Part shown: positions 1-6,831 of the stretch, piece after piece
Layout: each line of letters begins with the position of its first letter
How positions within the stretch are numbered: position 1 is the first letter of the stretch
Source of the DNA: an uncultured Bacillota bacterium
Lineage (GTDB): Bacteria > Bacillota_I > Bacilli_A > RFN20 > CAG-826
Assembly: GCA_937876465.1 (NCBI GenBank)
Contig: CALEHV010000016.1
Location: 1 to 36,114, forward strand
Direction of reading: 5' to 3'
DNA length: 36,114 nucleotides
The notes under the pieces: model-generated
Databases searched by the model: none
Told to the model about the DNA's origin: nothing
The model's input: the letters and a program-made list of their open reading frames with translations, nothing else
Program-made: the position numbers and the translations under genes

Positions 1-2
1 AT

Positions 3-1238
3 ATGTATGGTAATCCTATTGCATCAAGCGAAATCCTCGAGAGACTAACCACTGGGGATTCAAATACTGAGTGTCAAAGTGCTGTAAATACCAACGTTAA
101 CATTAATCACGATTTGGTTTTAGACGATTATTATGATACTGAAGTAATGCGTTATCTTGCTGCAATTTCTATTGAATTGTGTGTTTTTTCTGATGCACAA
201 ATTTTAGCCAACGAATTAATGAAAGATAAAATTCCTGAGTTAGACTATAAAAATCCTGCGCCTTATGTTTTTTATCAATTAAAAATAGAAATGATTAAAC
301 AGCATTTTGAACATAATTGTAGTTTGGACTTATTGAGTTTGGAAAAAGAATTTAATGGTACAAAATATATTGAAAATCAAAATCATTTATCTTTTAATGA
401 TTGGCAATTCGGATTTGGAACTGCTGATTTCGGAAAAGTTTCACATCCTAATATAAAAAACAGTGGATGTGAAATCATTTCTGTTTGGAATGCACTTCAA
501 GCTTTACGAATAAAACCTGAAAATTATCAAAACTATTTTGACGCTTCACGCATAAGAAATGAGTTAAATTTTGCATCATTGATATCTTTTTTTGAATTAT
601 GCGGTGCCGATCTAGTTTCTGGTTATTTTGGGATTAATCCAATTCCGAAAGATTCTGTTGCATATGATAATTGGAAAAAATGTTTAGATATGGTAGTTGT
701 TGCTTTAACAGTTCAATACAATACAATCTTTAGGCCTTTGTTAGATACAATATTGACTTTTTTGGACACTTCAATATTTTTAAATCCTACAACAGTTTCT
801 TTAACTGCTGGTTTAAGCGCAGCAGCATCCGGAATCCTTCATTCTCTTGTTGCAGAGGGTTCCAATTTCTTGGCTTCATTCATTGAATGGTATCTCGACT
901 ATTTTCAAAATAGCATACATGAAGTTTTAAAACTTATTTTCGGCAACATCTATGTTAAAAGCATATCAACTATTCAAACATTTAAAGAATTATTAGAAAT
1001 ACACGAATATGCAATTGTTACTTATTGGAATGTTTTAAATGATGATAAAACGGTTAATTATTTCGAAGGCGCACATTCTATTTTTATAAAAAAAGAATTT
1101 AATAATCAATTTTACTCATTCAATAACGAATGTATTGCTTACCATTCCCCTTTGGAAATCGAAAAGTTCTTTGGGGATTATGATAGTGGTAACGGGTGGA
1201 ATGAAAAACAATTCATTTGGGGTTATACTATATTTTAG
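3..1238 (+). CDS. C-terminal part of a papain/C39-like peptidase-domain protein, putative secreted effector (5' end probably outside window)
   Basis: The frame is open to the left edge and no ribosome binding site can be seen, so the ATG at position 3 is probably internal. Numbering from it, 411 residues are visible. The motif NSGCEIISVWNAL (Cys156) followed by a GYFG segment at 207-210, the YWN at 341-343, GAHSI (His358), SFNN (Asn374/375) and a terminal WGYTI has the order and spacing style of papain-like/C39-like cysteine peptidase domains that often form the C-termini of Firmicutes RHS or other polymorphic toxins; that assignment is from memory of the fold pattern, not a search. Between the Cys and His halves lies a hydrophobic, helix-prone segment of about 90 residues (~226-316). 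AGGAGG for the next gene overlaps the stop codon, so translation of the first lipoprotein is coupled to this gene. An effector with immunity lipoprotein is the likeliest reading; an ordinary secreted peptidase is the alternative. Confidence 0.6.
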   Translation: MYGNPIASSEILERLTTGDSNTECQSAVNTNVNINHDLVLDDYYDTEVMRYLAAISIELCVFSDAQILANELMKDKIPELDYKNPAPYVFYQLKIEMIKQHFEHNCSLDLLSLEKEFNGTKYIENQNHLSFNDWQFGFGTADFGKVSHPNIKNSGCEIISVWNALQALRIKPENYQNYFDASRIRNELNFASLISFFELCGADLVSGYFGINPIPKDSVAYDNWKKCLDMVVVALTVQYNTIFRPLLDTILTFLDTSIFLNPTTVSLTAGLSAAASGILHSLVAEGSNFLASFIEWYLDYFQNSIHEVLKLIFGNIYVKSISTIQTFKELLEIHEYAIVTYWNVLNDDKTVNYFEGAHSIFIKKEFNNQFYSFNNECIAYHSPLEIEKFFGDYDSGNGWNEKQFIWGYTIF

Positions 1239-1253
1239 GAGGAAACAATAAAC

Positions 1254-1898
1254 ATGAAGAAAATTATAAATTTAATTGCTTTATTGCCTATGACTTTACT
1301 TTCTAGTTGCTCAAAATATGTTTCCTCTGATTTTTTTAAAGATTATGAATGGACAAAATGGATTTCTAAAGATGGCAATGTAGAAATTTTCGTTGAAGGA
1401 AGAACTGCTACTTACGGTTACGGGACAATTAGACAAATTAGCAACGATAAACATCTTATTAATATGGACGGTTATGGCTTCCGTCATGGTTTTTTATATC
1501 CAGGCGGATCCGCAAATACAGAAGTTGTAAACGATAAAGAATATATTCTGCATGTGTTTAATAAGGAAATTGATTTTGTTTTAAAACCAATTAAGATTCT
1601 TCCTGAAGAGATCGATTTACGCTATTGTGATAGCAATTATTTTAATAAAGAAACTTTTTTGAGATTTGATATATTTCAAGGTGAATATTTTCAAGACAAT
1701 ATGACTTTGCAGTTATATACTAAAAAAGAACAAAAAAACATTTTCTTAACAATCTCAGATAATAAGCATTTTACCTTTAAAAAAGACGAACTTATTGCAA
1801 AAGGGACATATTCCGCTACTTATGAAGATGTAACTTTTAACTTTGACGAGAATCAAATATTTGAAGGAAAAGAAAATCTTGTCTTTGAAATGGTGTAA
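1254..1898 (+). CDS. Lipoprotein, copy 1 of a tandem family (candidate immunity protein)
   Basis: A 214-residue protein with a type II signal peptide: basic N-terminus, hydrophobic stretch and lipobox LLSSC with the lipidated Cys at residue 19. It should be anchored on the outer face of the membrane by Lgt/LspA. The start is fixed by AGGAGG at 1237-1242, which overlaps the stop of the preceding peptidase-like gene, so the two are translated together. The body begins KYVSSDFF, has a WTKWISKD motif near residue 35 and ends with TYEDVTFNFDENQIFEG, all shared with the next two genes, whereas the middle is variable. I recognise no catalytic motif or named family. Conserved ends, a variable centre and coupling to an effector-like gene fit an immunity lipoprotein; this is inference. 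Confidence 0.85.
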   Translation: MKKIINLIALLPMTLLSSCSKYVSSDFFKDYEWTKWISKDGNVEIFVEGRTATYGYGTIRQISNDKHLINMDGYGFRHGFLYPGGSANTEVVNDKEYILHVFNKEIDFVLKPIKILPEEIDLRYCDSNYFNKETFLRFDIFQGEYFQDNMTLQLYTKKEQKNIFLTISDNKHFTFKKDELIAKGTYSATYEDVTFNFDENQIFEGKENLVFEMV

Positions 1899-1919
1899 CA
1901 AATATTAATCAAAATTATT

Positions 1920-1947
1920 GAGACAATTCAAAGATTGTCTCTTTTTT
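1920..1947 (+). terminator. Rho-independent terminator after lipoprotein copy 1
   Basis: Perfect 7-bp stem GAGACAA/TTGTCTC with an 8-nt loop, followed by six T. It lies 22 nt after the stop codon and separates copy 1 from the promoter of copy 2. Confidence 0.9.
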
Positions 1948-1988
1948 GTATCTTAATACAATTATTGTATTACTATGTAAAAAATTAC

Positions 1989-2017
1989 TTGAATAGTCAA
2001 AATTTTGCACTTATATT
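1989..2017 (+). promoter_or_regulatory. Promoter of lipoprotein copy 2
   Basis: TTGAAT (1989-1994), 17-bp spacer, TATATT (2012-2017). The start codon is 34 nt further on behind AAGGAG. Copy 2 is thus transcribed independently of the effector gene. Confidence 0.75.
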
Positions 2018-2051
2018 AAAGTTGAATATTTCTATTAATAAGGAGATCCTA

Positions 2052-2708
2052 ATGAAAAAGAAAATGTTAAATTTAATACTGCTCTTACCGATTTTATTGC
2101 TTTCCGGTTGTTCAAAATATGTTTCCTCTGATTTTTTTGATAATTATGAATGGACTAAATGGATTTCAAAAGATGATAACGTTGAAATTTTAATTGAAGG
2201 AAAAGGGCAAAACAACCATGGGTATGGTGTTATTAAGCAAATTAGCAGTATAAAATACAATATTTACATGGATGGCTATGGAAGACGCAGGGGGTTTTTG
2301 TATTCCGGTGGAAGCGCTAATACCGAGGTATCCACTGATCAAGAATACATACTGCATGTTTTTGATTCAAAAATTGACATTAATTTAAAACCAATTAAAA
2401 TTTTGCCTGGTGAAATTGACTTACGTTACTGCATGTGGACGGAATTCTATAATAGCGATACTTTTTTAAGATTTTCCTGGTTTAATGACTATGAAAATTT
2501 TCAAGAAGTAGTTACGTGGCAGTTATATACAAAAAAGGAACAGAAAAATATTTTTCTAACGATATCCGATAACAAACAATTCGTTTTTAAACAGGATGAA
2601 TTAGTTGCAAAAGGGACATATTTTGCTACTTATGAAGATGTAACTTTTAACTTTGACGAGAATCAAATATTTGAAGGAAAAGAAAATCTTGTCTTTGAAA
2701 TGGTGTAA
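2052..2708 (+). CDS. Lipoprotein, copy 2 of the tandem family (candidate immunity protein)
   Basis: 218 residues from the ATG behind AAGGAG at 2040-2045; an upstream in-frame start at 1935 would lie inside the terminator of copy 1 and is rejected. The signal peptide MKKKMLNLILLLPILLL ends in the lipobox LLSGC (Cys20). It keeps the family blocks KYVSSDFF, WTKWISKD and the FNFDENQIFEGKENLVFEM tail, but differs from copies 1 and 3 in the central part, including an extra YENFQEVVTW stretch. The promoter upstream and the terminator downstream belong to the duplicated unit. Function unknown; probably an anchored extracellular binding protein. Confidence 0.87.
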   Translation: MKKKMLNLILLLPILLLSGCSKYVSSDFFDNYEWTKWISKDDNVEILIEGKGQNNHGYGVIKQISSIKYNIYMDGYGRRRGFLYSGGSANTEVSTDQEYILHVFDSKIDINLKPIKILPGEIDLRYCMWTEFYNSDTFLRFSWFNDYENFQEVVTWQLYTKKEQKNIFLTISDNKQFVFKQDELVAKGTYFATYEDVTFNFDENQIFEGKENLVFEMV

Positions 2709-2729
2709 CAAATATTAATCAAAATTATT

Positions 2730-2757
2730 GAGACAATTCAAAGATTGTCTCTTTTTT
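2730..2757 (+). terminator. Rho-independent terminator after lipoprotein copy 2
   Basis: Same hairpin as at 1920-1947: GAGACAA/TTGTCTC followed by six T, within the duplicated unit. Confidence 0.9.
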
Positions 2758-2798
2758 GTATCTTAATACAATTATTGTATTACTATGTAAAAAATTAC

Positions 2799-2827
2799 TT
2801 GAATAGTCAAAATTTTGCACTTATATT
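2799..2827 (+). promoter_or_regulatory. Promoter of lipoprotein copy 3
   Basis: TTGAAT (2799-2804), 17-bp spacer, TATATT (2822-2827), identical to the promoter of copy 2. Confidence 0.75.
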
Positions 2828-2860
2828 AAAGTTGAATATTTTATTAATAAGGAAAGCCTA

Positions 2861-3511
2861 ATGAAAAAGAAAATGTTAAATTTAATACATCTCTTACCGA
2901 TTTTATTGCTTTCAGGTTGCTCAAAATATGTTTCCTCCGATTTTTTCAAAAATTACGAATGGACTAAATGGATTTCAAAAGATAAAAATGTAGAAGTTTA
3001 TATTGAAGGACGGCAAAATTATTCTTGCGGATATGGATATATAAAGCAAATTAGTAGTGAAAAACAATTAATTTATCTAGATAGCTTGTTGGGACGACCA
3101 GGTTTCCACTATGATTACGGAAGAGCTAATACTGAAATATTAAATGATAGCGAATATATTCTCCATGTCTTTGATTCGCAAATTGATTTTACTTTAAAAC
3201 CTATAAAAATTCTGCCTGAAGAGATTGACTTACGCTATTTCAATAGTAATTATTATAATGAAGAAACTTTTCTACGATTTGGAATTACTATTGCCAAATA
3301 TACGCCTGAAGAAATTACTCGCCAGTTATATACAAGAAAAGAACAAAAAAATATTTTCTTAACAATTTCAGATAATAAGCATTTTACCTTTAAAAAAGAC
3401 GAACTTATTGCAAAAGGGACATATTCCGCTACTTATGAAGATGTAACTTTTAATTTCGACGAGAATCAAATATTTGAAGGAAAAGAAAATCTTGTCTTTG
3501 AAATGGAGTAG
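2861..3511 (+). CDS. Lipoprotein, copy 3 of the tandem family (candidate immunity protein)
   Basis: 216 residues, ATG preceded by AAGGAA. Signal peptide and lipobox LLSGC (Cys20) as in copy 2. The family blocks KYVSSDFF, WTKWISKD, LKPIKILPEEIDLRY and the conserved C-terminus are present; the middle (around residues 50-75 and 130-150) is again different. The last ~45 codons match copy 1 almost exactly at the DNA level except for a few silent changes. It has its own promoter and a terminator that is not part of the repeat, marking the end of the array. No known family recognised. Confidence 0.87.
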   Translation: MKKKMLNLIHLLPILLLSGCSKYVSSDFFKNYEWTKWISKDKNVEVYIEGRQNYSCGYGYIKQISSEKQLIYLDSLLGRPGFHYDYGRANTEILNDSEYILHVFDSQIDFTLKPIKILPEEIDLRYFNSNYYNEETFLRFGITIAKYTPEEITRQLYTRKEQKNIFLTISDNKHFTFKKDELIAKGTYSATYEDVTFNFDENQIFEGKENLVFEME

Positions 3512-3537
3512 TTCAACAAATTTTAAATCAAAAGAAT

Positions 3538-3568
3538 TTAGAGGTGTTCGAAAGGATGCCTCTTTTTT
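3538..3568 (+). terminator. Terminator at the end of the lipoprotein array
   Basis: Stem GAGGTGTTC/GGATGCCTC (pairing with G-U wobbles) closed by a GAAA loop and followed by a run of six T. It isolates the array from the str operon promoter that starts 16 nt later. Confidence 0.75.
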
Positions 3569-3583
3569 GTTTTTAAAAAAATG

Positions 3584-3611
3584 TTGACACGTATATATAA
3601 ATGCGTATAAT
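3584..3611 (+). promoter_or_regulatory. str operon promoter
   Basis: Consensus TTGACA (3584-3589), 16-bp spacer, consensus TATAAT (3606-3611). The spacer holds ACACGTATATATAA, a motif that recurs upstream of the rRNA operon. Transcription should begin near 3618, leaving a leader of about 100 nt. Confidence 0.9.
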
Positions 3612-3620
3612 TACAAACGA

Positions 3621-3687
3621 TATGCACTGACCCCTATAAGGGTCTTATTAAATTATCGAAATAAGACACACCGGGAAGTGTGTGCAT
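3621..3687 (+). promoter_or_regulatory. Structured rpsL mRNA leader (candidate ribosomal-protein autoregulatory element)
   Basis: The leader folds on itself: ATGCAC (3622-3627) pairs with GTGCAT (3682-3687) as a closing stem; GACCC/GGGTC (3629-3633/3640-3644) and ACAC/GTGT (3668-3671/3678-3681) form hairpins inside it. An alternative 8-bp stem GTCTTATT/AATAAGAC (3642-3649/3660-3667) excludes part of the first hairpin. The AAAGGAGG of rpsL follows 17 nt after the closing stem. Mutually exclusive stems in front of a ribosomal protein operon suggest regulation, which I infer from structure alone. Confidence 0.5.
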
Positions 3688-3718
3688 CAAATAGTATTCA
3701 TTGAAAGGAGGACAATCA

Positions 3719-4138
3719 ATGCCAACTATTAACCAATTAGTTAAGAACGGTCGTTCACGCGCTGTTAAGAAATCCAAATGTCCAGCTCTTGGAAAAAGAT
3801 GGAATTCATTACAATCACGTGAAACAGATCAACCATCAGCTCAAAAGAGAGGCGTTTGCACCCGTGTCGGTACAATGACACCTAAGAAACCAAACTCTGC
3901 TCTTCGTAAATATGCTCGTGTTCGCTTATCAAACGGATATGAAGTCACAGCTTACATCGGTGGTGAAGGACATAACTTACAAGAACACTCCACAGTTATT
4001 ATTCGTGGTGGACGTGTTAAAGATTTACCAGGTGTTCGTTATCACATCGTTCGTGGAACATTGGATTGCGCAGGTATTGAAGCAAGACGTCAAGGACGTT
4101 CACAATACGGCACAAAGAAACCAAAATCCAAAGAATAA
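3719..4138 (+). CDS. rpsL: 30S ribosomal protein S12
   Basis: Universal S12 of the decoding centre, 139 residues. The core block TPKKPNSALRKYARVRL, then EHSTVIIRGGRVKDLPG and the Lys-rich tail GTKKPK are typical. The PKKPNS loop has unaltered Lys residues at the positions where streptomycin-resistance substitutions occur. The N-terminal stretch with an Asn-Ser-Leu-Gln segment before QKRGVCTRVGTM is the longer Firmicutes form. The ATG sits 7 nt after AAAGGAGG; an upstream TTG at 3701 would place the Shine-Dalgarno inside the gene. First gene of the rpsL-rpsG-fusA-tuf operon. Confidence 0.98.
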   Translation: MPTINQLVKNGRSRAVKKSKCPALGKRWNSLQSRETDQPSAQKRGVCTRVGTMTPKKPNSALRKYARVRLSNGYEVTAYIGGEGHNLQEHSTVIIRGGRVKDLPGVRYHIVRGTLDCAGIEARRQGRSQYGTKKPKSKE

Positions 4139-4174
4139 GAATAACGATCAAAATTTAGAAAGGAGATTATTAAT

Positions 4175-4645
4175 ATGCCAAGAAAAGGTGGTGTTGCAAA
4201 ACGTACAGTCTTAGCTGACCCAATGTATAATTCAACATTAGTCACACGTTTAATCAACCGCATCATGATTGATGGTAAAAGAGGCACAGCCCAAACCATT
4301 ATTTATAATGCATTTAAGAAAATCGAAGCTAAAACTGGTAAACCAGCTATGGACGTCTTCGCAACTGCAATTAACAATATTATGCCAGCAGTCGAACTCA
4401 AGGTTCGTCGTATTGGCGCAGCCAACTATCAAGTCCCAGTTGAAGTATCTGCTTCAAGAAAGACAACATTAGGATTACGTTGGTTAGTAACTTATGCACG
4501 TTTAAGAAATGAAAAATCAATGGAAGAAAAGCTTGCTGCTGAAATCATTGATGCCGCTAACGGTACTGGTGCATCAGTTAAAAAGAGAGAGGATACGCAT
4601 AAAATGGCTGAAGCTAATAAGGCGTATGCTCACTATAAATGGTAG
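4175..4645 (+). CDS. rpsG: 30S ribosomal protein S7
   Basis: 156 residues, the normal bacterial length. MPRKGGVAKRTVLADPMYNS, VTRLINRIMIDGKRGTAQ and the C-terminal KKREDTHKMAEANKAYAHYKW are clear S7 signatures. S7 nucleates assembly of the 16S 3' domain and, in E. coli, represses its own operon by binding the rpsL-rpsG spacer; here that spacer is only 36 nt and shows no obvious strong fold, so a binding site, if any, might be in the rpsL leader instead. AAAGGAG lies 10-11 nt before the ATG. Confidence 0.98.
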   Translation: MPRKGGVAKRTVLADPMYNSTLVTRLINRIMIDGKRGTAQTIIYNAFKKIEAKTGKPAMDVFATAINNIMPAVELKVRRIGAANYQVPVEVSASRKTTLGLRWLVTYARLRNEKSMEEKLAAEIIDAANGTGASVKKREDTHKMAEANKAYAHYKW

Positions 4646-4656
4646 GAGTTTAAATT

Positions 4657-6735
4657 ATGGCTCGTGAATATGATTTAGCCCATACCAGAAATATCGGTAT
4701 CATGGCTCACATTGATGCTGGTAAAACAACAACTACAGAAAGAATCCTCTTCTATACAGGCAAGATCCATAAAATTGGCGAAACCCACGAAGGTGCCGCA
4801 ACAATGGACTGGATGGAACAAGAACAAGAAAGAGGTATTACCATTACTTCCGCTGCTACAACAGCATTCTGGAAGGGCAACCGTATTAACATTATCGACA
4901 CTCCGGGGCACGTCGACTTCACAGTTGAAGTTGAACGTTCACTTCGTGTTCTCGATGGTGCTGTTACAGTTCTCGATGGTAAAAACGGTGTTGAACCACA
5001 AACAGAAACAGTTTGGAGACAAGGAACAAAGTATGGCGTTCCACGTATTGTCTTCGTTAACAAACTTGATGCTATTGGTGCAGACTTCGAAATGTCAGTT
5101 CGTTCATTACACGAAAGACTCGCAGCCAATGCCGCAGCAGTTCAATACCCAATCGGTATCGAATCATCTTTAAAAGGTGTTATCGATATTATCGAAAGAA
5201 AAGCTTGGGTTTACAGTGATAAGAAAGAAGAAGCTCCAGTTTTAACTGATATTCCAGAAGAATATAAGGATAAAGTTGAAGAACTTCGTCAAAAATTACT
5301 TGAAGCTCTTGCTGCATTCGATGATGACTTAATGATGATGGTCTTAGATGGTCAAGAACCAGATATCCCAATGATCAAAGCCACAATTCGTAAAGCTGTT
5401 CTTACTGGCGAATTCTTCCCAGTTTTCTGTGGATCAGCCTACAAGAACAAAGGCGTTCAACCATTACTTGATGGTGTTGTAGATTACTTACCATCACCAT
5501 TAGATATCAAACCTGCAGAAGGTGAAGATGAAAATGGTAATAAGGTTGCATGCGTTCCTGAAGACAATCAACCATTACGTGCATTAGCCTTTAAGATTGC
5601 TACAGACCCATTTATCGGTCGTTTAGCATATGTCCGTATTTACAGCGGAACTCTCAAATCAGGTTCATACGTCCTCAACTCAACAAAAGATGCTAAAGAA
5701 CGTATCGCTCGTGTCGTTCTTATGCACTCGAACCACAGAGAAGAAGTTGATGAATTACACGCCGGTGATATCGGTGCTGTCGTCGGACTTAAATCAACAA
5801 CTACAGGTGATACACTTTGTGATGAGAATAATCCATTAATTCTTGAAAGAATGGAATTCCCAGAACCAGTTATCGAAGAAGCTGTTGAACCAAAATCAAA
5901 AGCAGATCAAGAAAAGATGAGCATTGCTCTTTCTAAACTTGCTGAAGAAGACCCAACATTCAAGGTTCACACAAACGCTGAAACAGGTCAAACTATTATC
6001 GCTGGTGTCGGTGAATTACACCTTGACGTCCTCGTTGATAGAATGCGCCGTGAATTCGGTGTCCAAGTTAACGTTGGTGCTCCACAAGTCGGTTATCGTG
6101 AAACAATCCGTCAAGAAGCCGAATGTGAAGGTAAATACATTAAGCAATCCGGTGGTCGTGGACAATATGGTCACGTCTGGATTCGTTTCGAACCAAACCC
6201 AGGCAAAGGCTTCGAATTCGTTGATGCTGTTGTCGGTGGTAGCGTTCCAAGAGAATTCATTAAACCAACTGAAGATGGTCTTAAAGATTCACTTAACAGA
6301 GGTTTAGTCGCTGGATATCCAGTTATTGATGTTAAGGCAACATTGTTCGATGGTTCATCACACGATGTTGACTCATCTGAAGCTGCTTATAAAGTTGCTG
6401 CATCCTTAGCTCTTAAGGAAGCTGCAAAGAAATGTAACCCAGTCATCCTTGAGCCAATCATGAAGATTGAAGTTACAGTTCCAGAACAATACTACGGTGA
6501 TGTTATTGGTGATATCTCTAAACGTAGAGGTAACATGACTGGTGAATCACAAAGAGGTAATGCTAAGATCGTTGAAGCAGAAGTACCTCTCGCAGAAATG
6601 TTCGGTTACGTCACAGACTTACGTTCATTCACACAAGGACGTGGAAACTACACAATGCAGTTCTCACATTACGGTGAATGCCCACGTTTCGTCGCAGATG
6701 AAATTATCAAAAAGTCAGGAATGTCTAACAGATAA
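4657..6735 (+). CDS. fusA: Elongation factor G
   Basis: Translocation GTPase, 692 residues, full length. G1 AHIDAGKTTTTE near residue 20, switch II DTPGHVDF near 85, and the G4 NKLD near 140 (NKMD in most EF-G). Domain IV contains the GGRGQYGHVWI block and the end has the usual GYVTDLRSFTQGRG motif. AGGAG lies 7 nt before the ATG and 11 nt separate it from rpsG, so it is cotranscribed. The codon choice (CCA, CGT, ACA, GGT) is that of a highly expressed gene. Confidence 0.98.
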   Translation: MAREYDLAHTRNIGIMAHIDAGKTTTTERILFYTGKIHKIGETHEGAATMDWMEQEQERGITITSAATTAFWKGNRINIIDTPGHVDFTVEVERSLRVLDGAVTVLDGKNGVEPQTETVWRQGTKYGVPRIVFVNKLDAIGADFEMSVRSLHERLAANAAAVQYPIGIESSLKGVIDIIERKAWVYSDKKEEAPVLTDIPEEYKDKVEELRQKLLEALAAFDDDLMMMVLDGQEPDIPMIKATIRKAVLTGEFFPVFCGSAYKNKGVQPLLDGVVDYLPSPLDIKPAEGEDENGNKVACVPEDNQPLRALAFKIATDPFIGRLAYVRIYSGTLKSGSYVLNSTKDAKERIARVVLMHSNHREEVDELHAGDIGAVVGLKSTTTGDTLCDENNPLILERMEFPEPVIEEAVEPKSKADQEKMSIALSKLAEEDPTFKVHTNAETGQTIIAGVGELHLDVLVDRMRREFGVQVNVGAPQVGYRETIRQEAECEGKYIKQSGGRGQYGHVWIRFEPNPGKGFEFVDAVVGGSVPREFIKPTEDGLKDSLNRGLVAGYPVIDVKATLFDGSSHDVDSSEAAYKVAASLALKEAAKKCNPVILEPIMKIEVTVPEQYYGDVIGDISKRRGNMTGESQRGNAKIVEAEVPLAEMFGYVTDLRSFTQGRGNYTMQFSHYGECPRFVADEIIKKSGMSNR

Positions 6736-6756
6736 TCTCGTCTAAACACTAATGTG

Positions 6757-6785
6757 TTGAAATTATAAAAATATTGCTATATTAT
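6757..6785 (+). promoter_or_regulatory. tuf promoter
   Basis: TTGAAA (6757-6762), 17-bp spacer and TATTAT (6780-6785); an overlapping extended -10, TGCTATATT (6775-6783), is an alternative. There is no terminator between fusA and tuf, so tuf can be read both from the str promoter and from this one. Confidence 0.7.
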
Positions 6786-6831
6786 GATTTCGTTGAATTA
6801 ATCATCGAAAAAACAAGGAGGAAATTCAATA

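Larger units (their letters stand above)
1815..2031 (+). repeat. 217-nt exact direct repeat, unit A (lipoprotein 3' end + terminator + promoter)
   Basis: Identical base for base, by eye, to 2625-2841 (offset 810). The unit covers the last ~84 nt of the lipoprotein gene including the stop codon, a terminator and the promoter of the next copy. Such identity between non-coding spacers shows a recent tandem duplication or ongoing gene conversion. Confidence 0.95.
2625..2841 (+). repeat. 217-nt exact direct repeat, unit B
   Basis: Second copy of the unit at 1815-2031; beyond 2841 the match continues with a one-base deletion into the start of lipoprotein copy 3. Copies 1 and 3 are more alike than copy 2 just upstream of the unit, so the array is mosaic. 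Confidence 0.95.

Noticed and set aside
1935..2051. N-terminal extension of lipoprotein copy 2
   Set aside because: It would begin inside the terminator stem and run through the promoter; the ATG at 2052 has AAGGAG and a proper signal peptide.
3621..3687. Cloverleaf-like rpsL leader as a tRNA gene
   Set aside because: There is no T-loop TTCRA motif, no seven-base acceptor stem and no CCA; the leader is a structured mRNA at most.
3719..4138. Streptomycin-resistance form of S12
   Set aside because: The PKKPNS loop and the KDLPG loop have normal residues.
3912..4214. A second + strand frame overlapping rpsL and rpsG
   Set aside because: Shifted frame of two well-identified ribosomal protein genes; its composition and lack of start signals show it is not real.
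4657..6735. Several 60-150 codon frames antisense or shifted within fusA, tuf and PFOR
   Set aside because: All are shadows of strongly codon-biased genes, without initiation signals.
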